Assembly (NCBI RefSeq): GCF_007293315.1
Contig: NZ_VLXZ01000004.1
Location: forward strand, 186,001-250,000
Direction of reading: 5' to 3'
Length of the DNA: 64,000 nt
Origin: Alkalicoccobacillus porphyridii
GTDB taxonomy: Bacteria; Bacillota; Bacilli; Bacillales; Bacillaceae_D
Each line of letters begins with the position of its first letter. The stretch's first letter is position 1. Below are positions 1 to 8,850 of the stretch, piece by piece. Under the pieces are notes generated by a model. It saw only the letters and a program-made list of their open reading frames with translations, had not been told where the DNA came from and did not search any database. The translations under genes were made by a program, and so were the position numbers.

Positions 1-1287
1 GAGGGAAAACCGTTATCTAAAAGCATTATTTGGTCAGATAACCGCAGCTCAGAGCAAGTTGATACCTTAAAAGCAACAGTTGAGGCTAAAGGATTTTATT
101 TACGCACGGGTACACCTATTCACACCATGTCACCACTAGCAAAATTGCTATGGTTTAAGCAGCATTCTTCTGGTTTGTTTACTCAAGCAGACAAATTCAT
201 TTCAATAAAAGAATATGTATGGTTTCACTTGTTCGGCGAATTTGTCGTAGATCATTCCATTGCTTCAGCAAGTGGGTTGATGAATCTAAGAGAGCAACAA
301 TGGGATCAAGAGATTTTACACTATATCGGTATAACAACGGATACATTATCGGAACTTGTGCCCGTTACCTACAAAAAGGTCTTACCATCTGAATCTATCG
401 CACATGAGCTCGGTTTATCTCCGTCCATGCCATTTGTCATAGGTGCAAGTGATGGAACATTGGCTAATGTGGGCGTAGGAGCAGGCTCCTCTGATAAAAC
501 GGTGATTACAATTGGTACGAGCGGCGCTGTAAGAAGAACGGTAACTGAGCCTGTAACAGACCCGAATCAACGAACATTTTGCTACGCGTTATCAGATAAT
601 AAATGGGTTATTGGTGGGGCCACCAATAACGGAGGGAATGCGCTACGCTGGTATAGAGATGAATGGAGCAAAGGTCAATTTGCTACAGATGAGATGCAAA
701 ATAAAGGAGAGCTATATGAGTATTTACTCTCATTGGCTGAGAAATCGCCTGCTGGAGCACAGGGATTGTTGTTCATGCCTTTTTTAAATGGGGAACGAGC
801 CCCATATTGGAATCCGAGTGCTAGAGGAGCCTATGTAGGGATTGGTAATCATCATACTCAAAATGATTTTATTCGCTCCTTATTGGAAGGTGTTATTTTT
901 AGTGTCTATTCAGTAGGAATTGCATTAAAGGAATTAAGTGGCCCTTTTACTGAAATTAGAGCGTCCGGTGGCTTTGCAAGATCTCCGCTCTGGTTGCAAA
1001 TTCTTGCAGATGTCTTTAACAAAGAAATACATGTGCCATCCAGTTATCATGCATCCGCATTTGGCGCCGCCATTATTTCACTTATAGCTACTGGTCATCT
1101 TGACTCATTCGTGGAATCAGATTCATGGACAACGATTGATAAGGTTTATACACATCAGGCTAATAATCATGAGACGTACCAAAGGCTTCATGAGTTTTAT
1201 GCCGAGATCTATCAATCTCTTGAAACGCCTTTTTCCAAGCTTGCTGCGTTTCAGAAGGAGTATACAAGCCATCTTCCATTAAAATAG
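1..1287 (+). CDS. gntK: Gluconokinase (FGGY carbohydrate kinase), 5' end cut off
   Basis: Phosphorylates D-gluconate to 6-phosphogluconate in the cytoplasm. The frame is open from base 1, so the gene begins before the window; 428 residues are visible of a family that usually has about 510. The first residues (PLSKSIIWSDNRS, then TGTPIHTMSPLAKL) are typical of gluconate kinases and lie within the N-terminal FGGY domain. The C-terminal FGGY domain has the ATP-site glycine motifs VITIGTSGAVR and RASGGFARSPLW. A methionine at 127 is internal and is not the start. Gluconate permease and other gnt genes, if present, would lie left of the window. Family assignment is confident; gluconate as substrate is inferred from the motifs. 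Confidence 0.9.
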   Translation, partial: EGKPLSKSIIWSDNRSSEQVDTLKATVEAKGFYLRTGTPIHTMSPLAKLLWFKQHSSGLFTQADKFISIKEYVWFHLFGEFVVDHSIASASGLMNLREQQWDQEILHYIGITTDTLSELVPVTYKKVLPSESIAHELGLSPSMPFVIGASDGTLANVGVGAGSSDKTVITIGTSGAVRRTVTEPVTDPNQRTFCYALSDNKWVIGGATNNGGNALRWYRDEWSKGQFATDEMQNKGELYEYLLSLAEKSPAGAQGLLFMPFLNGERAPYWNPSARGAYVGIGNHHTQNDFIRSLLEGVIFSVYSVGIALKELSGPFTEIRASGGFARSPLWLQILADVFNKEIHVPSSYHASAFGAAIISLIATGHLDSFVESDSWTTIDKVYTHQANNHETYQRLHEFYAEIYQSLETPFSKLAAFQKEYTSHLPLK

Positions 1288-1400
1288 GCAAAGCATCAAG
1301 TTCTAATGTAATTTCCGCTATTAGAAATAAATTGATCTCCCCATACACTGAATAATTAAGCGATCTATTAGTTAAACAGTTTTAAAAGGAGGAGATCAAT

Positions 1401-2171
1401 ATGGTAAGAATATTCATTGATCCTGGCCACGGCGGAAGAGACTCAGGAGCGATAGGAAATGGGTTGCAAGAAAAAAATATAACGCTGCAAATCTCGCAAT
1501 GTATTCGAGACTACCTCTTGTCAGATTATCATAATGTTGAAGTGAATATGAGCCGGACAAGCGATACATTCGTGTCTTTATCAGACCGAAGCAGGAAGGC
1601 AAATCAGTGGTCAGCTGATTATTTTGTGTCTATTCACATTAATGCTGGTGGAGGCACGGGCTTTGAATCCTATGTCCATTCAAGTAGAGTGCAGCGGACG
1701 GTAAGTCTTCAAACCATTATTCACAAGCTAATCATGAGTCATGTAAATGTGGTAGATCGTGGCAGGAAATCAGCAAACTTTGCTGTGCTAAGACACACTT
1801 CCATGCCTGCTATATTAACGGAAAGCGCATTCATCGATCATACTAGAGATGCAGAGAATTTAAAGAGAATCGCATTTATTAGACAGGTTGCACGGGGCCA
1901 TGTTGAAGGAATGGTTCAAGCTTTTGATTTGAAAAGAAAAGCGAATTCTTTAAGTTCAGATCGTCTATTTAAAGTGCAAAGTGGATCCTTTCAAAAACAC
2001 CAAAACGCCGTGGACTTAAAAAATAGATTAGAACAACAAGGATATCAAGCCTATTTTCAATTTGAGGCCTCTTTCTATCGAGTACAAGTTGGAGCTTTCT
2101 CAAAACGAGAGAACGCGGACTCGCTTGCAAATGAACTTAGAAATAGAGGTTTTGATGCGATTATTGTATAG
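1401..2171 (+). CDS. cwlC: N-acetylmuramoyl-L-alanine amidase, CwlC-like, with SPOR repeats
   Basis: Cuts the bond between N-acetylmuramic acid and the peptide stem; CwlC of B. subtilis acts in mother-cell lysis late in sporulation. Amidase_3 domain about residues 2-170 with the expected zinc and catalytic residues visible: H10 (DPGHGG), E24, H79 (SIHIN) and E141 (LTESAF). Two SPOR-type peptidoglycan-binding repeats follow (about 186-220 and 221-256; KVQSGSF and RVQVGAF). At 256 residues it matches CwlC (255) in length and architecture, and like CwlC it has no signal peptide. ATG follows AAAGGAGGAG with good spacing. A sigma-K promoter is expected from B. subtilis, but I could not place one clearly. 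Confidence 0.92.
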   Translation: MVRIFIDPGHGGRDSGAIGNGLQEKNITLQISQCIRDYLLSDYHNVEVNMSRTSDTFVSLSDRSRKANQWSADYFVSIHINAGGGTGFESYVHSSRVQRTVSLQTIIHKLIMSHVNVVDRGRKSANFAVLRHTSMPAILTESAFIDHTRDAENLKRIAFIRQVARGHVEGMVQAFDLKRKANSLSSDRLFKVQSGSFQKHQNAVDLKNRLEQQGYQAYFQFEASFYRVQVGAFSKRENADSLANELRNRGFDAIIV

Positions 2172-2261
2172 TCATAAAACGTCATAATCAACTTCCTGTA
2201 TGAATAAGAATAAATAAGGGGAAACTTGCTATTATTCTTCATTCTATTTGGAGGTATGTTT

Positions 2262-2459
2262 GTGAGAGAAAATCAACATCACGCAATTGAAATGCTACAA
2301 AGGGTAGATAAAGCATTACGCACTGTAGAGCAGCACATCCATGTAAATATGCAAACGATGTCAGCGCAACAATTTATTGCGGCCAAACGTTCTCTTCAAA
2401 ATGCGCGGGCTGACTATGAAGAGGCCACAAGTTATTATACAGCTGGATCATTTAAGTAA
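2262..2459 (+). CDS. Small conserved-looking protein of unknown function
   Basis: A 65-residue, hydrophilic, probably helical protein rich in Q, A and E, with no cysteines, signal peptide or membrane segment. The start chosen is GTG at 2262 because TTTGGAGG (2247-2254) then sits seven bases upstream; the ATG at 2256 would be too close to that site and a TTG at 2226 has none. Regular heptad-like spacing of hydrophobic residues (AIEMLQRVDKALRTVEQHI) suggests a helical hairpin. It follows cwlC and is closed by a strong terminator. I do not recognise the family. Confidence 0.6.
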   Translation: MRENQHHAIEMLQRVDKALRTVEQHIHVNMQTMSAQQFIAAKRSLQNARADYEEATSYYTAGSFK

Positions 2460-2470
2460 TAATTCAAAAA

Positions 2471-2504
2471 GAAACCTAGGATTTTATTCCTAGGTTTCTT
2501 TTTA
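2471..2504 (+). terminator. Rho-independent terminator after the small gene
   Basis: Perfect 10-bp inverted repeat GAAACCTAGG / CCTAGGTTTC around an 8-nt loop, followed by a T-rich tract, 12 bases after the stop codon. Confidence 0.9.
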
Positions 2505-2653
2505 GTTGAAAAATAACTATATTTATACCTCATTGCTATGATATTTAAGACTCCTTGACAATTGTATGAAATAAACATAAATTAAAGTGAACAATGCAAT
2601 ATAAGGATTTAAACTATTCACTCAATCACCTGACAGCTTTTTTTTAGTGTTTA

Positions 2654-2668
2654 TTGAAAGCGCTTCCT
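2654..2668 (+). promoter_or_regulatory. cre-like CcpA operator upstream of the sugar ABC importer
   Basis: TTGAAAGCGCTTCCT fits the catabolite-responsive element WTGNNARCGNWWWCAW except in the last positions and has the core AAGCGCTT. It lies 38 bases before the ATG of the binding-protein gene, so repression by CcpA in the presence of glucose is likely. A LacI-family regulator could use the same palindrome. Confidence 0.6.
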
Positions 2669-2705
2669 TTTTTTATTTGAATGATCATGTTTAGGGGGAA
2701 TTGCC

Positions 2706-3965
2706 ATGAGAAAAAGAGTAGGATTATCCTCATTAGCTTTAGTCACTTTGATGATATCCGCTTCATGTAGCAGTGGTGAGGAAAAGCAGGAGATCGTTGT
2801 ATGGAGCTTTACTGGCGAGGCGGAATATGCAGTTGAGGCTTTCATGGAAGAAAATCCAGACGTATCGATAGATTTTCAATACGTTCCTGGCAATCAATAT
2901 GAAACCAAACTCCGTTCAGCTTTGGCCACAGGAATTCGAGCACCTGACGTATTTGCACTAGAGGCAGGAGTGGTACGAAAGTTTATTGATCATCCATCTT
3001 TAGAAATCCTAAGCGGGCCGCCTTATAATGCGATGGATTTAATTGAAGATCAATACGACTATATTCAGGATATGGAGAAGGATTCAGATGGTGAAGTTCG
3101 CACAGTTGCTTACCAAGGGACAACGGGTGGTTTTTATTATCGCCGAGATTTAACGGAGGAATATCTAGGTACTGCTGATCCAGATGAGGTGAGCGCTCAG
3201 ATCCAGAACTGGGATGACATTTTTGATTTAGGTGAACGAGTGTACGAAGAAAGCGGAGGGGAGCATCATATCTTTGCTAACTGGTCTTCGATTGGCGCTA
3301 TCCAAAACGCACGGGCGGAAGTTCCATGGGTGGTTGAAAATGAATTGGTTATCGATGATTCTAAAAGAGAAACCCTTCATTTGGTCGACCAAGCAATTGA
3401 AACAAATTCGTTAGCGATGCTTAACAGTTGGACGCCAGGCTGGACTACATCTATGCAGCAGGGAACCGTTATGTTCTATCCTCAGCCATCTTGGTTTTTA
3501 AACCACGTACTCAGATCAGATGCACCAGACACAAGCGGATTATGGGGCTTAGCTAGTGGTCCTGCTGCGTTTAGTGGTGGTGGAACATTTTATGGGATGT
3601 ATTCGGACGGTGATAATAAGGACTTAGCTTGGGAATTTATTAAATTTTATGGATTTGATGTTGATTTCTTAAGCAATTTAGCGGTAGACGAAGAGTATTA
3701 TACAAGTCATCGAATCGCCAATGAAAACGTAGCGGACGAAATTTCAAGTGAATTTCTAGATGGCCAAAATTACTTTCACTTTTTTAACGAGGAATCTGAA
3801 AATGTGCAAACAGTTGTCCGTACGTCTTTTGATGGGAACATTGAAGATATCTATGGAGAACTAATGGAATCGTACTCAAGAGGCAATTTCTCTTCTCATG
3901 ACGAGTTTTGGGAGCGCTTTAAAAGGGACGTACAAATCTATTTTCCAGAGTTAACAGTCAACTAA
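2706..3965 (+). CDS. Sugar ABC importer, lipoprotein substrate-binding protein
   Basis: Extracellular solute-binding protein (family 1) that captures a sugar or oligosaccharide outside the membrane and passes it to the two permeases encoded just downstream. A lipoprotein signal peptide ends in the lipobox MISASC (Cys21), followed by SSGEEK. The mature part has the family features WSFTGEAE, NPDVSIDFQYVPG, a region rich in W and P near the binding cleft (NSWTPGW) and the C-terminal closing lobe. Length of 419 residues is normal. ATG follows AGGGGGAA. It opens a three-gene operon with no ATP-binding subunit. Substrate cannot be told from sequence. Confidence 0.88.
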   Translation: MRKRVGLSSLALVTLMISASCSSGEEKQEIVVWSFTGEAEYAVEAFMEENPDVSIDFQYVPGNQYETKLRSALATGIRAPDVFALEAGVVRKFIDHPSLEILSGPPYNAMDLIEDQYDYIQDMEKDSDGEVRTVAYQGTTGGFYYRRDLTEEYLGTADPDEVSAQIQNWDDIFDLGERVYEESGGEHHIFANWSSIGAIQNARAEVPWVVENELVIDDSKRETLHLVDQAIETNSLAMLNSWTPGWTTSMQQGTVMFYPQPSWFLNHVLRSDAPDTSGLWGLASGPAAFSGGGTFYGMYSDGDNKDLAWEFIKFYGFDVDFLSNLAVDEEYYTSHRIANENVADEISSEFLDGQNYFHFFNEESENVQTVVRTSFDGNIEDIYGELMESYSRGNFSSHDEFWERFKRDVQIYFPELTVN

Positions 3966-3989
3966 AAAGGTGTATAAGGGGGGATTAGG

Positions 3990-4883
3990 ATGTTTGTAGG
4001 ACGTATCAATAAAGGAAACAGCGGTTATTTCTTTATCGCACCATTTTTTATTATATTTTTGTTGTTTGGGTTATATCCCATTCTTTACTCATTTTATTTA
4101 AGCTTTACGAATTGGGATGGGCTCAATCCACCAGAGTTTATTGGCTTTGCGAATTATATACGTGCTTTTATGGATCCACTTTTTCTTCAATCCTTATACA
4201 ACACTTTTTTTATATGGACGATCTCCGTGGTACCACAATTAACGGTTAGCCTTGTTCTAGCCGTTATCTTAACGAAACGTTTTTTACGAGGGAAAGACTT
4301 CTTTCGAGCGATTTACTTCTTTCCTAATATCGTCACCGCCGCATCCCTGGGGCTACTTGTAAGCTTAATGTTCGACTGGCAAACAGGTAGTGTGAATCAA
4401 ATGCTTATGTTCTTAGGGATTACGGATGGAGCTATTGACTGGAAAAATAATGCCCTTTTTATGCAGCTACTCGTATCTGCGATTCTTTTCTTTCAATATT
4501 TTGGTTATTCGATGCTTATTTATATTGCGGGTTTACAAGGCATTTCACCTGAATATGAAGAGGCGGCAACAGTAGATGGAGCTTCAAAGGTACAAATTTT
4601 CTTTAAGATTACCGTTCCATTATTAAAGCCAATCATTATCTTTCAAGTTATCACTTCTTTAATTGGTGGTGTGCAAATTTTTGACCAACCATTTATGTTA
4701 ACAGAAGGGTCTGGGGCACCGGATCATGCAACGTTAACAAGTGTCATGTATCTATACCGAACAGCATTTGAGCAAGGAAGGTTTGGATATGGTGCAACCA
4801 TTGCGTTCTGTCTATTCCTCATTATCGTGACCTTATCTGTAACATCTTATTTAATCAGCAGAAACCGAAGTAAAACAACGTAA
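3990..4883 (+). CDS. Sugar ABC importer permease, MalF/UgpA type
   Basis: One of the two membrane subunits of the importer started by the binding protein at 2706. Six predicted membrane segments, the first at about residues 13-36 (FFIAPFFIIFLLFGLYPILY). The cytoplasmic EAA loop that docks onto the ATPase is clear: EYEEAATVDGASKVQIFFKI, about residues 188-207. RBS is AAGGGGGGATTAGG before ATG. It is 24 bases downstream of the binding-protein gene and 13 bases before the second permease start, so the three are one transcript. It carries no ATP-binding domain and should pair with an unlinked MsmX-like ATPase. Confidence 0.9.
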   Translation: MFVGRINKGNSGYFFIAPFFIIFLLFGLYPILYSFYLSFTNWDGLNPPEFIGFANYIRAFMDPLFLQSLYNTFFIWTISVVPQLTVSLVLAVILTKRFLRGKDFFRAIYFFPNIVTAASLGLLVSLMFDWQTGSVNQMLMFLGITDGAIDWKNNALFMQLLVSAILFFQYFGYSMLIYIAGLQGISPEYEEAATVDGASKVQIFFKITVPLLKPIIIFQVITSLIGGVQIFDQPFMLTEGSGAPDHATLTSVMYLYRTAFEQGRFGYGATIAFCLFLIIVTLSVTSYLISRNRSKTT

Positions 4884-4896
4884 AGGAGGCGTGGAT

Positions 4897-5769
4897 ATGG
4901 CTAGAGCAGATACAACAATCAACACAAAAGCACCACTAAACAAAGACAAGAAGTTATCACTTACAAATGTTGTGCTGTATATTTGTTTAATTACTCTTGC
5001 GTTTGTATGTTTGTTTCCGTTTTACCTAATGATCATGTATTCAACGCATACAAATGCGGATATCGCTTCACAATTTTTACTTTTACCAGGAACAAACTTG
5101 ATTGAAAACTTCACCCGTATGATTGAGAATGTAAACATATTCAGAGGGTTTATGAACAGTCTTATCATTGCATGCGGATCCACGGCCTTAACGCTTTATT
5201 TCGGTGGAATGACTGCGTATGGTTTCTCAAAATTTAAATTTAGGTTTAATACGCCATTATTTCTCTTTATGCTTGCCACGATGATGATTCCCGCTCAGCT
5301 TGCGCTTATTGGGAGCTATCGTTGGTTAGGGATGCTTGGCTTATTAGATTCTCATGCAGCTATTATCTTGCCCGCAGCAGCGAATACCTTCGCCGTCTTT
5401 TTCATCAAACAATTTATTGATGGCAGTATTCCCGATGAAGTACTTGAATCGGCAAGAATAGATGGGGCCGGCGAGTTACGTATTTTTCATCGAATTATTT
5501 TACCGATGATTGTTCCCGCTCTAGCGGCTATTGGAATATTCACATTTATTGGTTCCTGGAACAACTTCATTAGCCCACTCGTGTTGTTATTCTCAGAAGA
5601 AAAGTATCCACTACCAGTTATGGTTGCAATGATACAAGGATACTATAATACGGATTATGGGTTGCTGTACCTTGGGGTAGCGTTATCTGTAGTGCCGATC
5701 ATTATTGTATTCTCCATTCTTTCTAAGAGAATTATGGGAAGTGTAGCCATTGGGGCAGTGAAAGGGTAA
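4897..5769 (+). CDS. Sugar ABC importer permease, MalG/UgpE type
   Basis: Second membrane subunit of the importer. About six membrane segments and the MalG-type EAA loop EVLESARIDGAGELRIFHRI, followed by the usual IILPMIVPALAAIGIFTFIGSW segment and a C-terminal end VAIGAVKG typical of MalG-like proteins that reach into the partner ATPase. ATG at 4897 is chosen because AAAGGAGG (4882-4889) lies seven bases upstream; a GTG at 4891 almost touches that site. It is the last gene of the operon; a terminator follows at 5834. Confidence 0.9.
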   Translation: MARADTTINTKAPLNKDKKLSLTNVVLYICLITLAFVCLFPFYLMIMYSTHTNADIASQFLLLPGTNLIENFTRMIENVNIFRGFMNSLIIACGSTALTLYFGGMTAYGFSKFKFRFNTPLFLFMLATMMIPAQLALIGSYRWLGMLGLLDSHAAIILPAAANTFAVFFIKQFIDGSIPDEVLESARIDGAGELRIFHRIILPMIVPALAAIGIFTFIGSWNNFISPLVLLFSEEKYPLPVMVAMIQGYYNTDYGLLYLGVALSVVPIIIVFSILSKRIMGSVAIGAVKG

Positions 5770-5833
5770 AAGGGATGGATCAAGAATATTAAGCAATAGA
5801 ATAGAGGCTGGACAGAAGTATTATAAGTAATAG

Positions 5834-5881
5834 AAAAGCTGAAGAATGTTGGAGTCTCTCCCCTCATTCTTCAGCTTTTTA
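5834..5881 (+). terminator. Terminator after the first sugar importer operon
   Basis: Fifteen-base inverted repeat AAAAGCTGAAGAATG / CATTCTTCAGCTTTT with a 15-nt loop, followed by a T-run. It lies between convergent genes, so it may also serve the - strand gene ending at 5915. Confidence 0.9.
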
Positions 5882-5914
5882 ATTGTATAAAAAAACAGTC
5901 TACTTTTTCAGATT

Positions 5915-6223
5915 CTACTGTTCTTCAGGGTAGAACGCGTCTACAAAACGTGGCTGAAGAAATTCAACTCTATCAAGATCTGAATTATAGTCAATGGTCA
6001 TACCATCTAAATACCAAAAATCATCTTCTTCTACAAAAAAAGTAATACTCTCCGCATCAATTATATAAGCTTTATCTGTAGGGTTATCTCTCATGATCCC
6101 AACAGAAAACCCACCTGATCCGACTCCTCCAACTCTAACAAACAATCGAACGGACTCACCGAGTGTAAGTTCCATTTCTTTTTTATATAAATCTATAACA
6201 GATTGAGATAATGTCAGATACAT
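5915..6223 (-). CDS. HesB/IscA-like protein, YneR type
   Basis: A 102-residue protein of the HesB-like fold related to iron-sulfur carrier proteins. Visible features are the start MYLTLSQSVIDLYKKEM, the central VRLFVRVGGVGSGGFSVGI and the segment SITFFVEEDDFWYLDG. It lacks all the conserved cysteines of true IscA/SufA (no C-terminal CGC), as is usual for the YneR/YqkB-like group in Bacillus, so a role in cluster assembly is doubtful. In B. subtilis yneR lies close to yneT-parE-parC, and here homologues of those genes lie 6-11 kb to the right. Single gene, ATG after GGGAGG. Confidence 0.75.
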   Translation of the reverse strand: MYLTLSQSVIDLYKKEMELTLGESVRLFVRVGGVGSGGFSVGIMRDNPTDKAYIIDAESITFFVEEDDFWYLDGMTIDYNSDLDRVEFLQPRFVDAFYPEEQ

Positions 6224-6360
6224 AGCTACCTCCCTTACTTCCGTTTATTTTAACATATATCCAGCCTTTTTTAGCAAATAAGCAGGAGTTTGGCAATTCA
6301 TGTCGAAAAAGAATTAGTGTTGGTAAGTACATATAGAATAGAAATGGTGGGACTTAAAAG

Positions 6361-7869
6361 ATGAAAGCACTTAGCACAGAAGAAAAATATCTAGCGTTAG
6401 TTAAAAAGCAAAATCATTATAACCAAGCATTAGCCTTACTTGGATGGGATGCAAGAACAGGAGCCCCTAAAAAAGGAGCAGGGCAGCGTTCAGAAGTTAT
6501 TGGCTCACTGTCATCAGAGGTATTTGCACTCTCTACTTCGGATGAAATGAAGGACTATCTTTCAGAGCTTGAACAAACTACCGATTCTTTATCAGACATT
6601 ACGAGTAAAAGTGTAGCTGAGTCACGTAAGGACTATGACCGTAATACAACCATTCCTGCTGATGAATATAAGGATTATGTCACGTTGCAATCTCAAACGG
6701 AAACGTTGTGGGAGGAAGCAAAGGATAAGTCCGATTTTGAAATGTTTAGACCTAACCTTGAGAAGCTGATTGAATACAAAAAGAAGTTTATTGGCTATTA
6801 CGGGAAAGAAACAGATCATCCGTACAATACGTTATTAGATGATTATGAGCCGGGTGTATTTGTTCAGACCATTGATGAAGTATTCTCTGAGCTTCGGGAT
6901 CATTTAGTTCCCCTTGTGCAAGCAGTAACTGAAGCAAAGAAGCAGCCTAAAATGGATAACTTATTTAGTCATTTTCCAAAGGATAATCAACAGGCATTAA
7001 GTAAAGATATTTTAACAGAGATTGGCTTTGATTTTAATGCGGGTAGAATGGATGAAACAGTTCACCCATTTGCAGTTGGCATCAACCCTTATGATGTTAG
7101 GGTCACAACCAAATATAACGAGCAAGATTTTAGAGTTTCTCTTTTTGGTACCATTCACGAGGCAGGGCACGCACTTTATGAGCAAAATATTTCACCAGAC
7201 CTGATGGGAACACCTTTATGCAGTGGAACCTCAATGGGAATTCATGAATCACAATCGTTATTTTGGGAGAAATTTGTCGGACAGAGCTACTCATTTTGGG
7301 AGCGAAACTATCCACTCTTAAAGAAGCATGCAAATGGACAATTTGATAACATGTCATTAGATGATTTCTATTTTGCCGTAAACCAGGCTAAACCTTCATT
7401 AATTCGTATCGAGGCAGATGAGCTGACGTATTGCCTGCATATCATACTTCGCTACGAATTAGAAAAAGCTTTAATTGAAGGAAGCTTAGCGGTGAAAGAT
7501 CTTCCACACGTATGGAATGAGAAAATGAAAGAATATTTACAGGTGGAACCATCACATGATGGGGAAGGTGTTTTACAGGATGTTCATTGGTCGTTTGGTG
7601 CATTTGGATATTTTCCATCATACGCACTAGGATATATTTATGCTGCACAGCTTAATGAGGCATTCACTTCAACCAATCCAAAGATTGATTCACTTATTAA
7701 ACAAGGGGATTATGCTCCAATTAGGAACTGGATGACCGAGAATGTGCATCAGTTCGGCAAAAGCAAAAAACCTTCTGAGATCTTGAAAGATACAACAGGG
7801 GAAGGCATTAATGCGAAACCACTTATTTCATATCTTCAGAAGAAATACACTTCTTTATATGAATTGTAA
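6361..7869 (+). CDS. Carboxypeptidase Taq (peptidase M32)
   Basis: Cytoplasmic zinc metallocarboxypeptidase that removes C-terminal amino acids from peptides. The zinc motif HEAGH is at residues 266-270, with the downstream family motif HESQSLFWE supplying the third ligand region, and the M32 signatures LGWDARTGAP near the N-terminus and IRIEADELTY later on. At 502 residues it has the normal family length (B. subtilis YpwA about 501). ATG follows a modest purine-rich site (GGTGGGAC). Single-gene unit ending in a terminator only a few bases after the stop. Confidence 0.93.
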   Translation: MKALSTEEKYLALVKKQNHYNQALALLGWDARTGAPKKGAGQRSEVIGSLSSEVFALSTSDEMKDYLSELEQTTDSLSDITSKSVAESRKDYDRNTTIPADEYKDYVTLQSQTETLWEEAKDKSDFEMFRPNLEKLIEYKKKFIGYYGKETDHPYNTLLDDYEPGVFVQTIDEVFSELRDHLVPLVQAVTEAKKQPKMDNLFSHFPKDNQQALSKDILTEIGFDFNAGRMDETVHPFAVGINPYDVRVTTKYNEQDFRVSLFGTIHEAGHALYEQNISPDLMGTPLCSGTSMGIHESQSLFWEKFVGQSYSFWERNYPLLKKHANGQFDNMSLDDFYFAVNQAKPSLIRIEADELTYCLHIILRYELEKALIEGSLAVKDLPHVWNEKMKEYLQVEPSHDGEGVLQDVHWSFGAFGYFPSYALGYIYAAQLNEAFTSTNPKIDSLIKQGDYAPIRNWMTENVHQFGKSKKPSEILKDTTGEGINAKPLISYLQKKYTSLYEL

Positions 7870-7894
7870 AAAAACGGGCTACGGCCCGTTTTTC
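7870..7894 (+). terminator. Terminator after the M32 carboxypeptidase gene
   Basis: GC-rich inverted repeat AAAACGGGC / GCCCGTTTT with a 4-nt loop and a following T-run, starting at the stop codon. Confidence 0.9.
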
Positions 7895-7911
7895 AATTCT
7901 TTAAATCCGAG

Positions 7912-7940
7912 TTGACTAATATGAATAATGTGATTATAAT
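7912..7940 (+). promoter_or_regulatory. Strong sigma-A promoter for the FMN reductase-like gene
   Basis: TTGACT (7912-7917), a 17-base spacer and a perfect TATAAT (7935-7940). It rules out a TTG start at 7912 for the gene behind it, because that TTG is the -35 box. Confidence 0.85.
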
Positions 7941-7971
7941 AGATATAAATACATGGAAGGGGCGGTTTAGG

Positions 7972-8427
7972 ATGACATCAGTTGTTTTGCTAAAAGGGGA
8001 TAAGATCAGTCACACTAAGCACCCAATGTTTGTTACTCAATTAGAAGATTGGTTCCAAGAACAAGGTCATCAATTAACTGAAGTATTTATTGATCATTAT
8101 AATAACGAGATTCATGATGCAGATATTATTATTTTGGCTATACCTGTTGAACAAATAGAGTATCAAGCCTTTAAACAATTCCTTCAATCCTTACCAAAGG
8201 ATAGTTTCACCGGTAAGAAAGTATTCTCGTTTGTACTTGGTGGAACGGTTGCTCACGTTAGTATTATGGAACTTTATTTGCAGCCGTTGTTAACTAGGCT
8301 TGGAGTAAATGAGACAATTAAACCTATCTCGATCCAATCTAATCGTAAATCAAAACGAAAAAATCAAGTGGTTAATATAGAAAAAATGTACGAATTCTTT
8401 AAAATGCACATTCCGCAAGTTGTTTAA
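7972..8427 (+). CDS. NADPH-dependent FMN reductase-like flavoprotein (SsuE/ArsH fold)
   Basis: A 151-residue flavodoxin-like protein. The order of elements fits the FMN_red family: an N-terminal strand with a degenerate phosphate loop (VVLLKGDKISHTKH), the middle DADIIILAIPVE strand and the loop GKKVFSFVLGGTVAHV followed by a helix ending LTRLGV, which in SsuE-like reductases shapes the FMN site. The usual GSxRxxS phosphate loop is poorly kept, so FMN binding is uncertain. The ATG at 7972 follows GGAAGGGGCGG and lies 32 bases downstream of the -10 box. No partner monooxygenase or transporter gene is adjacent. Confidence 0.65.
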   Translation: MTSVVLLKGDKISHTKHPMFVTQLEDWFQEQGHQLTEVFIDHYNNEIHDADIIILAIPVEQIEYQAFKQFLQSLPKDSFTGKKVFSFVLGGTVAHVSIMELYLQPLLTRLGVNETIKPISIQSNRKSKRKNQVVNIEKMYEFFKMHIPQVV

Positions 8428-8457
8428 TGAGCTAACTAAAAAAACAGAACAAACGTT

Positions 8458-8500
8458 AATAGCCTTATCACAGTATGAATTGTGGTAAGGCTATTTTACA
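8458..8500 (+). terminator. Terminator after the FMN reductase-like gene
   Basis: Fifteen-base inverted repeat AATAGCCTTATCACA / TGTGGTAAGGCTATT with an 8-nt loop, followed by TT. Confidence 0.8.
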
Positions 8501-8570
8501 TGTAGCTGAATCCGTGCATTTCAACTTTGTTTATAATAGTCCCCTGTAAGAGGCTTCGGCTTCGCTCCCT

Positions 8571-8673
8571 GGATGGCAGGCACGCTTTCCTAGGGCGGGC
8601 GTTGAACTAAACTGGCTACGCCAGTGTTATTTCAACCCTGCCCGTAAATCCCTTAGGAGTCGACCTGCCATCC
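8571..8673. repeat. GC-rich intergenic foldback element
   Basis: A roughly 103-bp segment, richer in GC than its surroundings, that can fold into one long imperfect hairpin: GGATGGCAGG (8571-8580) pairs with CCTGCCATCC (8664-8673), CCTAGGG with CCCTTAGG, GGGCGGGCGTTGAA with TTTCAACCCTGCCC, and the tip is ACTGGC-TAC-GCCAGT (8611-8625). The rest of 8501-8850 holds no convincing gene. It looks like one of the palindromic interspersed elements common in Bacillus intergenic DNA; copy number elsewhere cannot be seen here. Confidence 0.6.
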
Positions 8674-8850
8674 CGTCCGCTGTAAGAGTGGATATAACCT
8701 GTGATAAACATGCTGCTGAACGTTGTGATTTAACACGTATAAGACTGATGCTATTAGAAGCTAGTTATCTCACAGGCGATTACATGACCCATGCCTACAT
8801 CATTCTCGTCCATTTTTTATTAATTTCTGAGGTGATTATTTATATTTGTT

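Noticed and set aside
7912-7971. Longer N-terminus of the FMN reductase-like protein from TTG 7912
   Set aside because: That TTG is the -35 box of a near-perfect promoter, and the extension would lie before the transcription start.
8571-8673. Second copy of the T-box MITE
   Set aside because: It shares only short GC-rich words such as GACTCCT and has no AGGTCACTGAAAAA ends.
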